In this document: positions 34,710 through 45,259 of the stretch, piece after piece
Numbering within the stretch: position 1 is the stretch's first letter
Layout: every line of letters begins with the position of its first letter
Source: Arachnopeziza araneosa
Lineage: Eukaryota; Ascomycota; Leotiomycetes; Helotiales; Arachnopezizaceae
Direction of reading: 5' to 3'
Length of the DNA: 64,000 bases
Assembly: GCA_003988855.1 (NCBI GenBank)
Contig: QYAI01000007.1
Coordinates: 310,001 to 374,000 of the forward strand
Program-made: the position numbers and the translations under genes
Notes under the pieces: generated by a model
Seen by the model: only the letters and a program-made list of their open reading frames with translations
Database searches by the model: none
What the model was told of the DNA's origin: nothing

Positions 34710-37694
34710 ATGCAATCGCGCCTATGTTTCTCCAGAGCGGTCAGACGCCTTCGACATGCTCATATTTGTTCTCTGAGTACCTTCCGCCGCAGATATGTTA
34801 GTATAATCTTACCGATCAAGATATAGGAGCTAATTTTCTAGTCGAGCAATTCTCTTTTGAGAAATACAATTCTCGGCAGTAGAAACAAACAGAATGTCAT
34901 ACTTGAAGCGGACAGCGGTGGTACGGGAAGCCTTAGGAAAGAGTTGGAAGGACCTGTGGATCATTTGCTACCAGACCGATTGCCGGCATTTCTATATCGA
35001 TTGAAGAAACTCGAACCTGTAATATATGACGGGATACACATTCCCTCAAGTCGACCAAAGAAGCATGCACCTGCAATATCTTCGAAGAGACAGACACGTA
35101 AAAGAGCTATGAAGAGACGCGTACGTACAAGAGCTGTGAAGAGACGCATACGTACAAGGTCTTTGCAGAGACTCACGCCTCTCCAACTCCTGGGGTATTA
35201 TCTTGATGCAAAGAACACAAAAGACGACGAGGCTTTGCACAAAATTGAGTTAAATGCCCCATCTTACCGAATTTCACCTCCTCTGATGCTCTTGCGATAC
35301 CTTATGAATGAACAGAAGAACAAAGCTGATCGCATCGGCATATCCCAAGATCAGTACGATCAATACCTTCAATATCATGGCTGGACAGATGAGGATTTGA
35401 AGATTTGGGCAGATATCATCTCTGGAGATGATCCAGATGAGATGGCGCGTCGATTTTGCTTAGCATCTTCCGAAATTCCCCCCTTTGTGCTTTTCGAAGT
35501 CCTGAGAAAAGATTTAGCCCAGGTCGATTCCCTGTCAAAAATATTGGTCTGGTTAAAGCAAATTATTTCGCTCCAACCCTTAGGCCTGACTAAAGATCAT
35601 GATGATATGAGTCATGCAGGAGAGGATGACACCCAAGCCTCATTAAATACATTTCTTCTGTCTCCAAAAGAGGGATATATTGTCTCCAAAGGCTCTTGGG
35701 AAATGGGCCAGTTGCACCTGGAGCCAAACGGCTTTAGTTTATTGATCAGCCGCTTGTTACACCAAGCTCGGCGTATCAAGCCTTCAGCATTTGTGGAAAT
35801 ATCCGAAATTTTCAGTTCATCTATGCTTGCATTGGCAGCGCATAAATCACTGGATATTGAGGCGCTCGACGATATTCATCGTGGAGAATTCTGTAAATTA
35901 CTCAATCAAACCATGCCAAAACTTGCTCGTCCAGCCTTTCCACAGCCATATAAATCCATGATTTATAACTGGAAGGCTCAGAGAGTCTTGTTGAGATTGG
36001 CAAAACGATTTGAGCCACCATTGATACTGGACCAAGGAAGTTACAGAGCAATCATTCAGGTGCTTGCTGCTCAAAAGAAATCAGACGCAGAATCAAAATC
36101 AGCCAAACTTAGGACATCAAGCTGGCCTCCGTGGCGGGTGCACCAGGACGGTATGGATGCACAAAGACCACATGAGGAAGACTGGAGTAGAGTTGTACGA
36201 GCAGTAATGCAGCTTCAAGAGGCTGGGTATAGTGGAGGCCCGTATGAGGGAGCCATGAAAATCATTGGCGGGCAGGACTATGACGGTACACCAACGATTC
36301 AACAAAGAAAAATACTAAGACCACCACCTCAACAAATGAAAACCGGAACTGTTCCTCCAAAATATACAAGATACTGGTATGCAAGGATCATTGCAACTAG
36401 AAATGTTCAGGAATCGTGGGAAGCTTTTCTGCAATCCAAGAAAAATCTTCGCAAACCACATAGTGTGATATATCTTGCTATGTTCGAAAGTCTTGTTTTT
36501 GATGATGTGAGGTCAAGAAGAATGGATAGCTATTACACATCTGAAGCAGCACCAGGTGACGGAAAAGAAGTTTCCCCAGCGCCAGACAACAACTTCAGCG
36601 AGGACTACAAATTGCATCATCAGCCGCCGACTGTTGAAGTTCTCTACGGAGAAATGTTACAAGCAGGAATTAAGCCTTCCGGTGAACTTTTGATACTGCT
36701 GCTCGAGCATGCTAGAACTCTTGACGATGGCTTTCGTTATCTCGACGACAGTGACCTCCCTCGAGAATTAGTACAATATCTGTTTTCTACTAGCGAATCA
36801 CCACTCGACGCTAAGATAGTGAAAAGTTTGTCCAAAAAAATGCTGGTTTGTTTCATGAACTTTCTTCGTCGATTTGTACCCCGAGCTCACTACAGGATTG
36901 TCGACGGTTCACCTACAAAACAGTGGGTAATTATTGAGAATTCTCGAAGTAGTGCGTACAAGTACGGGCTGCATCAGCCCATAGCAAAAGCTCTTGCTAT
37001 GTTGTATGCAACTCAGTCTCGGCATAGACCCGCGTGGTACCCGCTCTTTAGGAGTCTGGCTCTTGAAAATGTTGTCATCTCTAGAGAGCTGGTCGGACAT
37101 CCCGAAAATCAATTTCTTGCCTGGCAAATTTTAGTGGCAGCACTTGATGATTTTCATCATCTTGGACTTGAGCTTGACTATGTCGGATTTCTATGGATCT
37201 GTCAAGGATTCCATGCTTACGCAAGTGCTTCATACATTTCCGAAGAGAGTCGCCTTGCGGCAGCCGAGTCGTGTAACATTATTAAAATCGAGTTTAAGAA
37301 ATTAGCCAGGACGGCTGACACGCCTCTGGGTCCCCAGATGCTGCAAAAAATCCAGCCAGTCAGCTTGCATAATTATATCCGATGTTTAGGCCTTGTAGGA
37401 GACACTGAAGAGATCATTAGTACATTAAACTGGATGACACAACACCATGAGGAACTGGAAGAGTACTGCCTTCAAGCCAGGAACGGATTTGAGCAGATGC
37501 GAAGAACGCTAATCGCCGTCCGGTTGTTTTGTACAGGCACGACCTCTCTATCAATTGCTCGCGAGCTGGTTGAAAGTGTCGATTCATGGAATGGGTGGCC
37601 GGAAGATGAGGAGGTTGAGAATTATTTACAGCTTCTATCTAAGCGAGACGAGGATTTTGAAAGTGAAACTGAGGGATCTGTACCAGAAAATTAA
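34710..37694 (+). CDS. Large mitochondrial protein, probably PPR-like RNA-binding type
   Basis: Two exons, 34710-34796 and 34842-37694, with a 45-bp phase-0 intron (GTTAGT, branch GCTAAT, CTAG), encode 979 aa. Exon 1 encodes a typical mitochondrial presequence: acid-free, with many Arg (SRAVRRLRHAHICSLSTFRR). The rest is alpha-helical, with LTPLQLLGYYLDAK, WTDEDLKIW and helix pairs at irregular spacing, which resembles fungal PPR-like mitochondrial RNA or translation factors. I see no single clear PPR consensus, so the class is an inference. Near residue 115 a 27-bp tandem repeat encodes three basic 9-residue units. Without the short first exon the gene has no usable ATG near its 5' end. Confidence 0.75.
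35096..35176 (+). repeat. Three tandem 27-bp units within the mitochondrial-protein gene
   Basis: Units are 35096-35122, 35123-35149 and 35150-35176. The first two differ at 3 or 4 positions; the third is more diverged. They encode 9-residue basic units of the type RTRAVKRRI. Confidence 0.85.
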
Positions 37695-38319
37695 CAGTGC
37701 TATATAGAGTATAATTATGTAGAGCGGATCGTCTTTGCTTTTAGATAGGCAATAAGAACTGAAAAAGTATACAAAAGTGCTCAAGTGAGAATTATCTACC
37801 AATTATGTAGCATGGATAATCGACGCACAAATTCTGTGCTTGTACCAGGCATCGGGAAGTCAAAAATCCTCAGTCGCTTTTGAAAACTCATGAAAGGATT
37901 TCTTACTCTGAGGTCGGGTGGATTGGGATGAGTTTGGTCACGTGGTTGATCAGATCGAACTTCTCTTTGATGTAAAGATTCCAGTTCAAGACACGAGATT
38001 GGATGCTTACATATAATTGCATGGTCGTGAGCATTCTCCAGCAATGAAACCTACGAGGCATCTGGGTACCTGAATTACGGTCATGGTAAAACGGTCCGGT
38101 GGCGTGCGTGTGACTTGCTCGGACTCCAGCTCCCACACTAGGCCTATCCCACACCAAGGCTGTCGCCTAGCAACGTCGTCATCCAACCTACCTCCGAGCT
38201 CTTTCTCTTCCATCAACACCCAACCCATCACGATCATCAACACTTTGGGTTGCTCACTTCAATATTCCCATATTCCTGCTATTACTTTGATAGTAGTAGT
38301 CTCTTGACCATCGGCCATC
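37695..38319. promoter_or_regulatory. Intergenic stretch upstream of the protease A gene
   Basis: It holds the 3' flank of the mitochondrial-protein gene and the protease promoter. It has a pyrimidine-rich leader just before the ATG. No gene is supported. Confidence 0.5.
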
Positions 38320-39628
38320 ATGAAAGGCGCACTCCTTGGAGCGGCAACGCTCTTCGCCGCGGCCGCGCAGGCAGGCATTCACAAGATGCCGTTGAAGAAG
38401 ATCTCTCTCTCGGAGCAGCTCGCAGGTGCGAACATTGATAGTCACGTCAAGCACCTTGGTCAGAAATACATGGGTATTCGACCTCAATCACATGTTGATG
38501 AGATGTTCAAAGAGACCTCTATTCATATGGATGGAGCAGATCATACTGTCCCTGTCAGCAACTTCTTGAACGCTCAATGTTCGCATCTCTATTCTATATG
38601 ACTTTCTGACTTCAAGCTAACTTGTTTCAGACTTCTCCGAGATTACCATTGGAACTCCGGCTCAAACCTTTAAAGTCGTTCTTGACACTGGTAGCTCCAA
38701 CCTCTGGGTTCCATCAACCGAATGCGGTTCTATTGCATGCTATCTCCATACGAAGTATGACTCGTCCTCCTCTTCTACATACAAGAAAAATGGCACTTCT
38801 TTCGAAATCCGATATGGCTCTGGTAGCTTGAGCGGTTTTGTTTCCCAAGATACCGTCACCATTGGAGATCTTACGATCAAGGATCAACTCTTCGCCGAAG
38901 CTACTGAGGAGCCGGGTCTCGCTTTCGCATTTGGTCGGTTCGATGGCATCTTGGGTCTTGGTTTTGACACTATCTCAGTCAACAAGATCCCGCCTCCATT
39001 CTATAATATGATCGACCAAGGCTTGTTGGATGAGCCTGTCTTTGCTTTTTACCTTGGTGATGGTAACACAGAAGGCGACGAGTCCGAGGCGATTTTTGGA
39101 GGCGTTAACAAGGCCCATTATAGTGGCAAAGTTATCGACATCCCATTGAGACGCAAGGCTTACTGGGAAGTTGATCTTGATGCGATCACTTTCGGTGATG
39201 CAACCGCTGAGCTTGACAAAACTGGTGTCATTCTTGACACTGGAACCTCCCTCATTGCTCTTCCTTCTACTCTTGCTGAGCTTTTAAATAAGGAAATGGG
39301 TGCAAAGAAGGGCTACAACGGACAATACACTGTTGAATGTGATAAGCGTGACAGTCTGCCAGATGTTACTTTCACTCTTAGCGGGTACGACTTCACAATC
39401 ACCGCTTACGACTATATCCTAGAGGTCCAAGGTTCTTGCATCTCCAGCTTCATGGGAATGGTAAGCCCACTCCGTTTTTCTGTACCGTAAAATGTGCTAA
39501 CAGTATGGCAGGACTTTCCTGAGCCCGTAGGACCGTTGGCTATTCTCGGTGATGCATTCCTTCGAAAATGGTACTCTATTTACGATTTGGGCAAGGGAAC
39601 TGTCGGCCTTGCTGCTGCTAAGAAGTAA
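38320..39628 (+). CDS. PEP4: Vacuolar aspartic protease (saccharopepsin, PEP4 type)
   Basis: Three exons, 38320-38578, 38631-39460 and 39512-39628, encode 401 aa. An N-terminal signal peptide (MKGALLGAATLFAAAAQA) is followed by a propeptide of about 65 residues and then the mature enzyme. Both catalytic aspartates are present: Asp about 105 in DTGSSNLWVPS and Asp about 289 in DTGTSLIALPS. The flap Tyr lies in FEIRYGSGS, and FGRFDGILGLGFD is typical of this subfamily. The C-terminus ends close after AILGDAFLRKWYSIYDL with no GPI-anchor region, which favours the vacuolar enzyme over yapsins. It is the master activator of vacuolar hydrolases. Introns are 52 and 51 bp. Confidence 0.95.
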
Positions 39629-40126
39629 AGCATCAGTGTTATGGGAGCAATTTGGTTTGCAGAAATGAAACATAGGCATTGAGAACTTGTTTCCTTACAT
39701 GTACTCTAGGCATGGAGTTCTTCTCATTTCTTTGTGCGAATAACTTGAGCGGCGACAACTGATCATCGAGATCGGAATATTTCTTAACACGAATGTATCT
39801 AATGGAAAAGATGAAAGCATGCCTCTGCCTTTTCCTCCCCTTTCCCTTTCCCTTCCCCTAGGATGTGTGAAAATAATGATGCAGGTGGAGGAGACTTTTG
39901 GGCCTTGTCTCATCTTTTGAGGACTGAACCCCACTGAGATAGATATCACGTGGTTTTACCCCTAGCAGAAAATCAAACCAATCAGCTTAAACGAAAATTT
40001 CCAGCTCTGAAATAAATTCCATTTCCTTTCACCACAATTTTTGATTTACGAGATTTAGACGACAATAAGGGCATCTAGGAGAGGTGGACATTCTCACTAC
40101 TAGGCACCCCAAAATACATCATTGAG
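39629..40126. promoter_or_regulatory. Intergenic stretch upstream of NOP56
   Basis: It holds the protease 3' flank and the NOP56 promoter. A pyrimidine-rich tract (about 39828-39860) is present. No gene is supported. Confidence 0.5.
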
Positions 40127-41759
40127 ATGTCTGCCGTCGATTATCTGCTCCATGAGAGCTCTGTGGGCTATGCGATCTTTCAGGTCGTCCAGCAAGCTGA
40201 TACGATTGGGAATCGATTGAAAGAAGTTCAAGATGCGAGTCAAGACCTCGCCAAGTTTGGAAAAATGATCAAACTGGTCAATTTTGCGCCGTACAGGTAG
40301 TGTCTCGCGCAAACAACTCTCTCATATAAACTTACAGTTAGGTAGGGGAGCTGCCGAAGCCTTAGAGAATATCAACCTCGTCTCGGAAGGAGTCCTTTCC
40401 GAGTACCTACGGTCTAACTTGGAGCTCAACTTACCGAAGCCGTCTAAGAAGAAGAAGATTGTGCTTGGAGTCTCGGACAAAAATCTAGCTGGTAGTATCA
40501 AGGCTTCGTTTCCTGGCGTTGATTGCGAAACTGGCGAGACTTCTGAGGTAGTTGCAGATCTCCTTCGTGGATTAAGATATCATGCGGGAAAGCTTCTGAA
40601 GGGCCTACAAGAGGGCGATGTTGAGAGAGCTCAGCTTGGTCTAGGCCATGCATACTCTCGCGCAAAAGTCAAGTTCTCAGTCCAGAAAAACGACAACCAT
40701 ATTATTCAAGCCATAGCTACTCTCGACCATCTCGATAAGGCTGTTAATACTTTTTCCATGCGTGTTCGAGAATGGTACGGCTGGCATTTCCCAGAACTTA
40801 TCAGAATCGTTTCTGATAACCACACATACGCAAAGCTTGCAATTGCGATTGGGGATAAGAAGAGCTTGTCGGATGCCTCATTACATGATATTGCTGCGAT
40901 TGTGAACGATGATGCAGACATTGCACAAGCAATCATTGATGCTGCTCGTGTCAGCATGGGCCAGGATCTTTCCGCGACTGATATGGAGAACGTGTCTGCT
41001 TTCGCTAACCGTGTGGTCAAGCTCGCCGAGTATCGAAGATCTCTTTTCCAATATCTTGTGGACAAGATGGCTATTGTCGCACCTAATCTGGCTACCTTAA
41101 TTGGCGAAGTCGTTGCTGCTCGTTTGATTTCACATGCTGGGTCTCTTACCAACCTTTCCAAGTACCCCGCCTCCACTGTTCAAATTCTTGGTGCCGAGAA
41201 GGCCTTGTTTAGAGCGCTAAAGACGAAGGGAAATACTCCAAAATATGGATTGATTTATCACTCAAGCTTTATCGGTCGCGCCGGTGCCAAGAACAAGGGT
41301 CGAATTTCCAGATTTTTGGCAAACAAATGTAGCATTGCAAGCAGAATCGACAATTTTTCTGAGGAGCCATCAACTAGATTCGGTTTGGCTCTGAGAAAGC
41401 AAGTTGAAGAAAGATTAGACTTTTATGCAACAGGCGCTGCACCAACCAAGAATGAAGATGCTATGGTCAGTTTCCTCGCCGTTTCTATCCGAATAACCTT
41501 GCTAAAAATATTATAGAAATCAGCTATGGATGCGGTTCTAGGAGATATTAACATTGAGGACCCTACAGCTGATACCGAAATGGCAGATGTTGCTCCTCGT
41601 GCCGTCCAAAAGCAAGAAAAGAAGTCAAAGGATAAGAAGGAGAAATCAAAGGATAAGGACGGCAAGAAAGACAAGAAGAGGAGACACAGCGAAGTTAATG
41701 GCACAGAAGAGGTGGTCAGCGAAAAGAAGAAGAAGAAGAAGAGCAAGTCATCGGATTAA
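40127..41759 (+). CDS. NOP56: Box C/D snoRNP core protein NOP56
   Basis: Three exons, 40127-40296, 40346-41465 and 41517-41759, encode 510 aa. The N-terminus (VDYLLHESSVGYAIF, then RLKEVQ) and the FAPYRGAAEALENINLVSEG block identify NOP56 rather than NOP58. The central coiled coil and Nop domain include WYGWHFPELIRIV and IGEVVAARLISHAGSL, with KNKGRISRFLANKCS at the C-terminal end. A Lys-rich KKE/D tail (about 60 residues) ends in KKKKKKSKSSD. With fibrillarin, NOP58 and Snu13 it forms the snoRNP that 2'-O-methylates rRNA in the nucleolus. Exon 1 splices in phase 2; the acceptor at 40345 was chosen because it restores the conserved Arg-Gly-Ala-Ala-Glu. Confidence 0.96.
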
Positions 41760-42059
41760 TCGCCCTTTCTGTACAATGGAATGGATTTGGCGTTCATTGA
41801 TTTTTGTGGCGTTGTGGGCAAATTAGGAACGCTGATGTTGGCATACAAAAATAGAACCTGTATGACCGTTTGACAATGAACGCCAAATACAAATGTGGCT
41901 TTGATCTTACTCTACTAGACATTGTGGGGTTTTCTCCAACACAGCCCTAGGATACTGTAATTAACTCCTGTAACAACGCCTTTTTGCGCCCACGTCACTT
42001 TCCATTCTTCGACTCTAGGTGATAATTTCTGAATGAGCAAATGTGATCCAATTGTCTTT

Positions 42060-43465
42060 TCAGGCACCTTCACTACCAAACTCATTTGTCCAGTCTTCGC
42101 TACGCTTGATATCTTCTTGTGAAACTGTTGGCCTCGCTCCTTTGACGGCTTTAATAAAGTCTTTTAGTTGCAACGGAGGCTCAAGTAGCTTGTCCGAGTC
42201 GACTTCTGTCCATGTCATTTCCATTGCTCCTTGATCACCAGGTGAACATGGTGTCAATTTTTCAACCCCGTTATCTATCGCCTACTTAAATTAGCAAGAT
42301 TGAAGGCTTGTAGAACGCATTGGCTTGCCTTTTTATAGTGGGTAGCTGTCTGAATTTTTCGCACTGGTTGCATAAGTGCATCCTGAACTGCAATACTAAT
42401 ATCGCTCCCAGAATATCCTTCACTTAACTCTCCCAGTTTCCTGTAATCGGCGCCAGTAAGTTCGCAAGGTGTAGTACCAACGCTGATCTCAAACATTTTC
42501 GTCCGAGCAGGTAGATCCGGTAGAGAGATGTGCACACGTCTTTGAAATCTTCGACGAATGGCGGCATCTAGTTGCCAAGGGATGTTGGTTGCGCCTAGAA
42601 CCAAGACACCTTTGCTATCTCGTCCTACACCATCCATTTGCACCAACATTTCAGTCTTGATACGTCTAGAAGCCTCTGATTCTCCTTCTCCACGTGGACC
42701 ACACAGAGCATCTACTTCATCGATGAAAATAATGGATGGCTTGTTTTCTCGAGCCATAGCGAAGAGCTGCTTTACTAATCTGCATGATACTGTGAGTTAA
42801 GGTAACACACCGGAAAAAATATAAACATACCTCTCAGACTCTCCCATCCACTTACTAACTAAATCCGAACTGCTAACACTGAAGAAAGTACTGTTCGCTT
42901 CAGTAGCAACTGCTTTTGCCAGGTAACTTTTACCCGTTCCTGGAGGTCCATAGAGCAGAATACCTTTCCACGGCTGCCTTTTTCCTGTAAATAGGTGCGG
43001 AAATTTTATAGGCAAAATAACAGCCTCCTTCAGCGCTTCTTTAGCACCCTCGAGACCGGCAACATCTTCCCATCTAACGTTTGGCTTATCTTGCAAGATC
43101 GCTCCAGCCAGTGCGTTCCTCAACTTCTTGCTTTCAGGATCCACTTCATCGCCCTCTTCATCTTTCCCCTTTCCCCCTCCACCAGTACTGCTCCCATTTG
43201 CACCCACCATGCCAGGCTTCTTTCGTTTACCGTCACCATCTGCTAAGTGCTGCTTCAGCTTCTCTGCCCTCTCCATGTATTCTCCCGCTTTAGCTCTTAT
43301 CATCTCCTTAGACTTGGCATTTTTCTCCCATTTCAATGCTAGCATAAAGAGTTCGAGTGATTGGTAGTAGAGTTGATAAGCTTTTTCGTATTCAGCAGCT
43401 GTGTCCGCTTCGATAGCCTTCTTTACCACGTCTATAGCGCGGCCGAGGAAGTCGGTGTTCGACAT
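42060..43465 (-). CDS. VPS4: AAA ATPase VPS4 (ESCRT-III disassembly)
   Basis: Three exons, 43465-42831, 42779-42329 and 42281-42060, encode 435 aa. The N-terminal MIT domain (residues about 1-80) is followed by a Gly/Lys-rich linker and the AAA module. Walker A is GPPGTGKS (173-180), Walker B IIFIDE (about 228-233), and the arginine fingers lie in AIRRRFQRR. The VPS4 beta domain with CSPGDQGAMEMTW and the C-terminal helix complete it. VPS4 recycles ESCRT-III during multivesicular-body sorting, cytokinesis and nuclear-envelope repair. Intron 2 (42282-42328) appears to be a GC-AG intron: only the donor GCAAGC joins HYKK to AIDNGVEKLTP in frame, and it has a CTAAT branch site. Confidence 0.96.
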
Positions 43466-44012
43466 GGTGAGGTTTGGATCAAGTTCTTCGAGGGCGTTAT
43501 GGCAAAAGAAGAATAGATATTTTCTCAAGAGATGAGTCGAACAACGGAGTCTTTCCAGGCGAATCGAGAGTTTGGTATCAGAAAGGCGATTCTCCAAACA
43601 GGATTGCTGTAGGGAAGAACCCTAGATCAACACTGCAGTGGGATCAGGCCGTGGTAGCCTCGTGAACAAGAAGTTGACGCTATTTCCGGCTGCCGCAGTA
43701 CCAATTTTCACTTAGAAAGACACTTTCAAGTAACAACTAACAGGAAAGATGGGTGTTGTTTTCTTCTCAGGATGCAGCATTATGGCGCGAGCCACGGCTT
43801 CGCCGCCTTGATCGTCAACCCCGCGCTAGTGGAGCTCCACCAGATTCCAAATTTCTTCTTGATATCGCTTCTTCCAAGAAGACACTTAATAACTTTGAAT
43901 CAATATTCTATCCGCCCCTGAGCTATCCAGATATATCTGGACGTCCTTCCTATAAAGAAGATTAGGAAACTTTTTTTCTTTTGACTTTACTCATCTTGCA
44001 CCCTGCAACAGA
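43466..44012. promoter_or_regulatory. Divergent spacer VPS4 / prefoldin subunit 6
   Basis: This 547-bp shared promoter region has some short frames (for example 43753-43965) with no recognisable product. They are probably leader sequence of the prefoldin gene. Confidence 0.5.
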
Positions 44013-44594
44013 ATGGCCGAGACCCAGCAAAAGCTTCAGGCTCTTTCTGAAGAGTATCAAAAACTGCAGCAAGGTATGGTCCACGCGCTAAAGTCAACAT
44101 TACAGTTGCCTAAGTATTGATTAAATAGAACTCCAGAGCAATGTACAGTCACGGCAACGGCTAGAGTCTCAGCAGCAAGAGAACAAAGGCGTCCAAAAGG
44201 TTCCAGCACTTCAGACAAATCTTAAGATTATAACTAAAATTTGTAGGAATTTGCAAGCCTGGACGAGGGAGCAAACATCTACAAGCTTGTCGGACCGGTG
44301 CTCTTAAAACAGGACAAGACAGAAGCTGTTATGGCTGTAGATGGGCGATTAGAGTTCATTGAGAATGAGATGTGTGAACATCCACAGAAAAGGCACGAGT
44401 TCAAGAGCTGATTCTTGATTCAGAAAAAGAGTCGAGAAGTTAATCAAAGACGTCCAGGAGAAGAGTGACGGGATTCGGTCTCACGTGAGCTTGTATAACG
44501 TTCTTTTAATTCTCATCACTCACACAGTCACACACAGATCATGCAAATTCAGTCGGCGGGTCAGCAGGCTGCCCAATCACAGGCCGTAGCGTAG
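44013..44594 (+). CDS. YKE2: Prefoldin subunit 6 (YKE2)
   Basis: The gene is split into five small exons, 44013-44073, 44129-44199, 44247-44371, 44424-44484 and 44538-44594, encoding 124 aa. Because no exon exceeds 125 nt it gives no long open frame and is easy to overlook. The protein is the beta-type prefoldin fold: N-terminal coiled-coil helix (QKLQALSEEYQKLQQ), the beta hairpin with NIYKLVGPVLLKQD and AVMAVDGRLEFIENEI, then a C-terminal helix. Prefoldin is a hexameric cytosolic chaperone that hands nascent actin and tubulin to the CCT chaperonin. All four introns are 46-55 bp with canonical borders and phases 1, 0, 2 and 0. Confidence 0.92.
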
Positions 44595-45259
44595 TCAACG
44601 AGATCAAACTTTCCTTGCCTAGAACTTGCATTAGACGGTGCCAAACGGAGTATAGAGAGGAACCTTGAGTTTAGCAAATGCGAATACCTATTCATCACGA
44701 GTTCAAGTTTTTCGACTTCTCCTCAAATCACCTCAACCTGCCAATCTTAAACCCATAAAAGTTCACTTCCGTTCTTGACTAAGTCATTTCATTATTATAA
44801 CATATCTTAACCGAAACCAAAGTTGCTCGCGTTTCCGATCCTATACTATCCCGACGGAGTACTAGAATGAGTGTCTCACCGAATCGAGACTCTCCAAGAA
44901 CGCTCTTGTCCTATTTTCAAGGTGGCTTGTCTCTTAGACTATCTTTTAAGTTTCAAATACTTGAGGAGTACTCGAAATTTTTGCAGTCATCGGAGTGTAA
45001 GCTCAGCATCCGAAGAAGGCTTTAAGTCCGAAGGTTCTCATTTCGCCTTATATAAACCCAAGCCAACTCATGATAAGCTTAGGTAAATAAAATCAGCTCA
45101 GACTATCTCAATGAACGATATTCAACTAAGGCATGCAATGATAGTCTATCTACTTGTACAATGGAATATTATCAAAACAGGTCAAAAGCGAGAACGCCAA
45201 TCAGGAGAGATTGGCATATCAACCAAACAAAACCCCTATCTCCTGAAAACAAAGACAAA
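44595..45259. other. Convergent intergenic stretch, no gene supported
   Basis: It lies between the 3' ends of YKE2 and the RTA1-family gene. It is AT-rich, with short frames only. Confidence 0.6.

Noticed and set aside
35096..35176. CRISPR-like array
   Set aside because: The 27-bp units are directly adjacent without spacers and lie in frame in a eukaryotic gene, so this is a coding minisatellite.
40071..40126. GCATCTAG in the NOP56 leader considered as a further introner-like copy
   Set aside because: Only the single 8-mer matches; neighbouring blocks and splice signals are missing.
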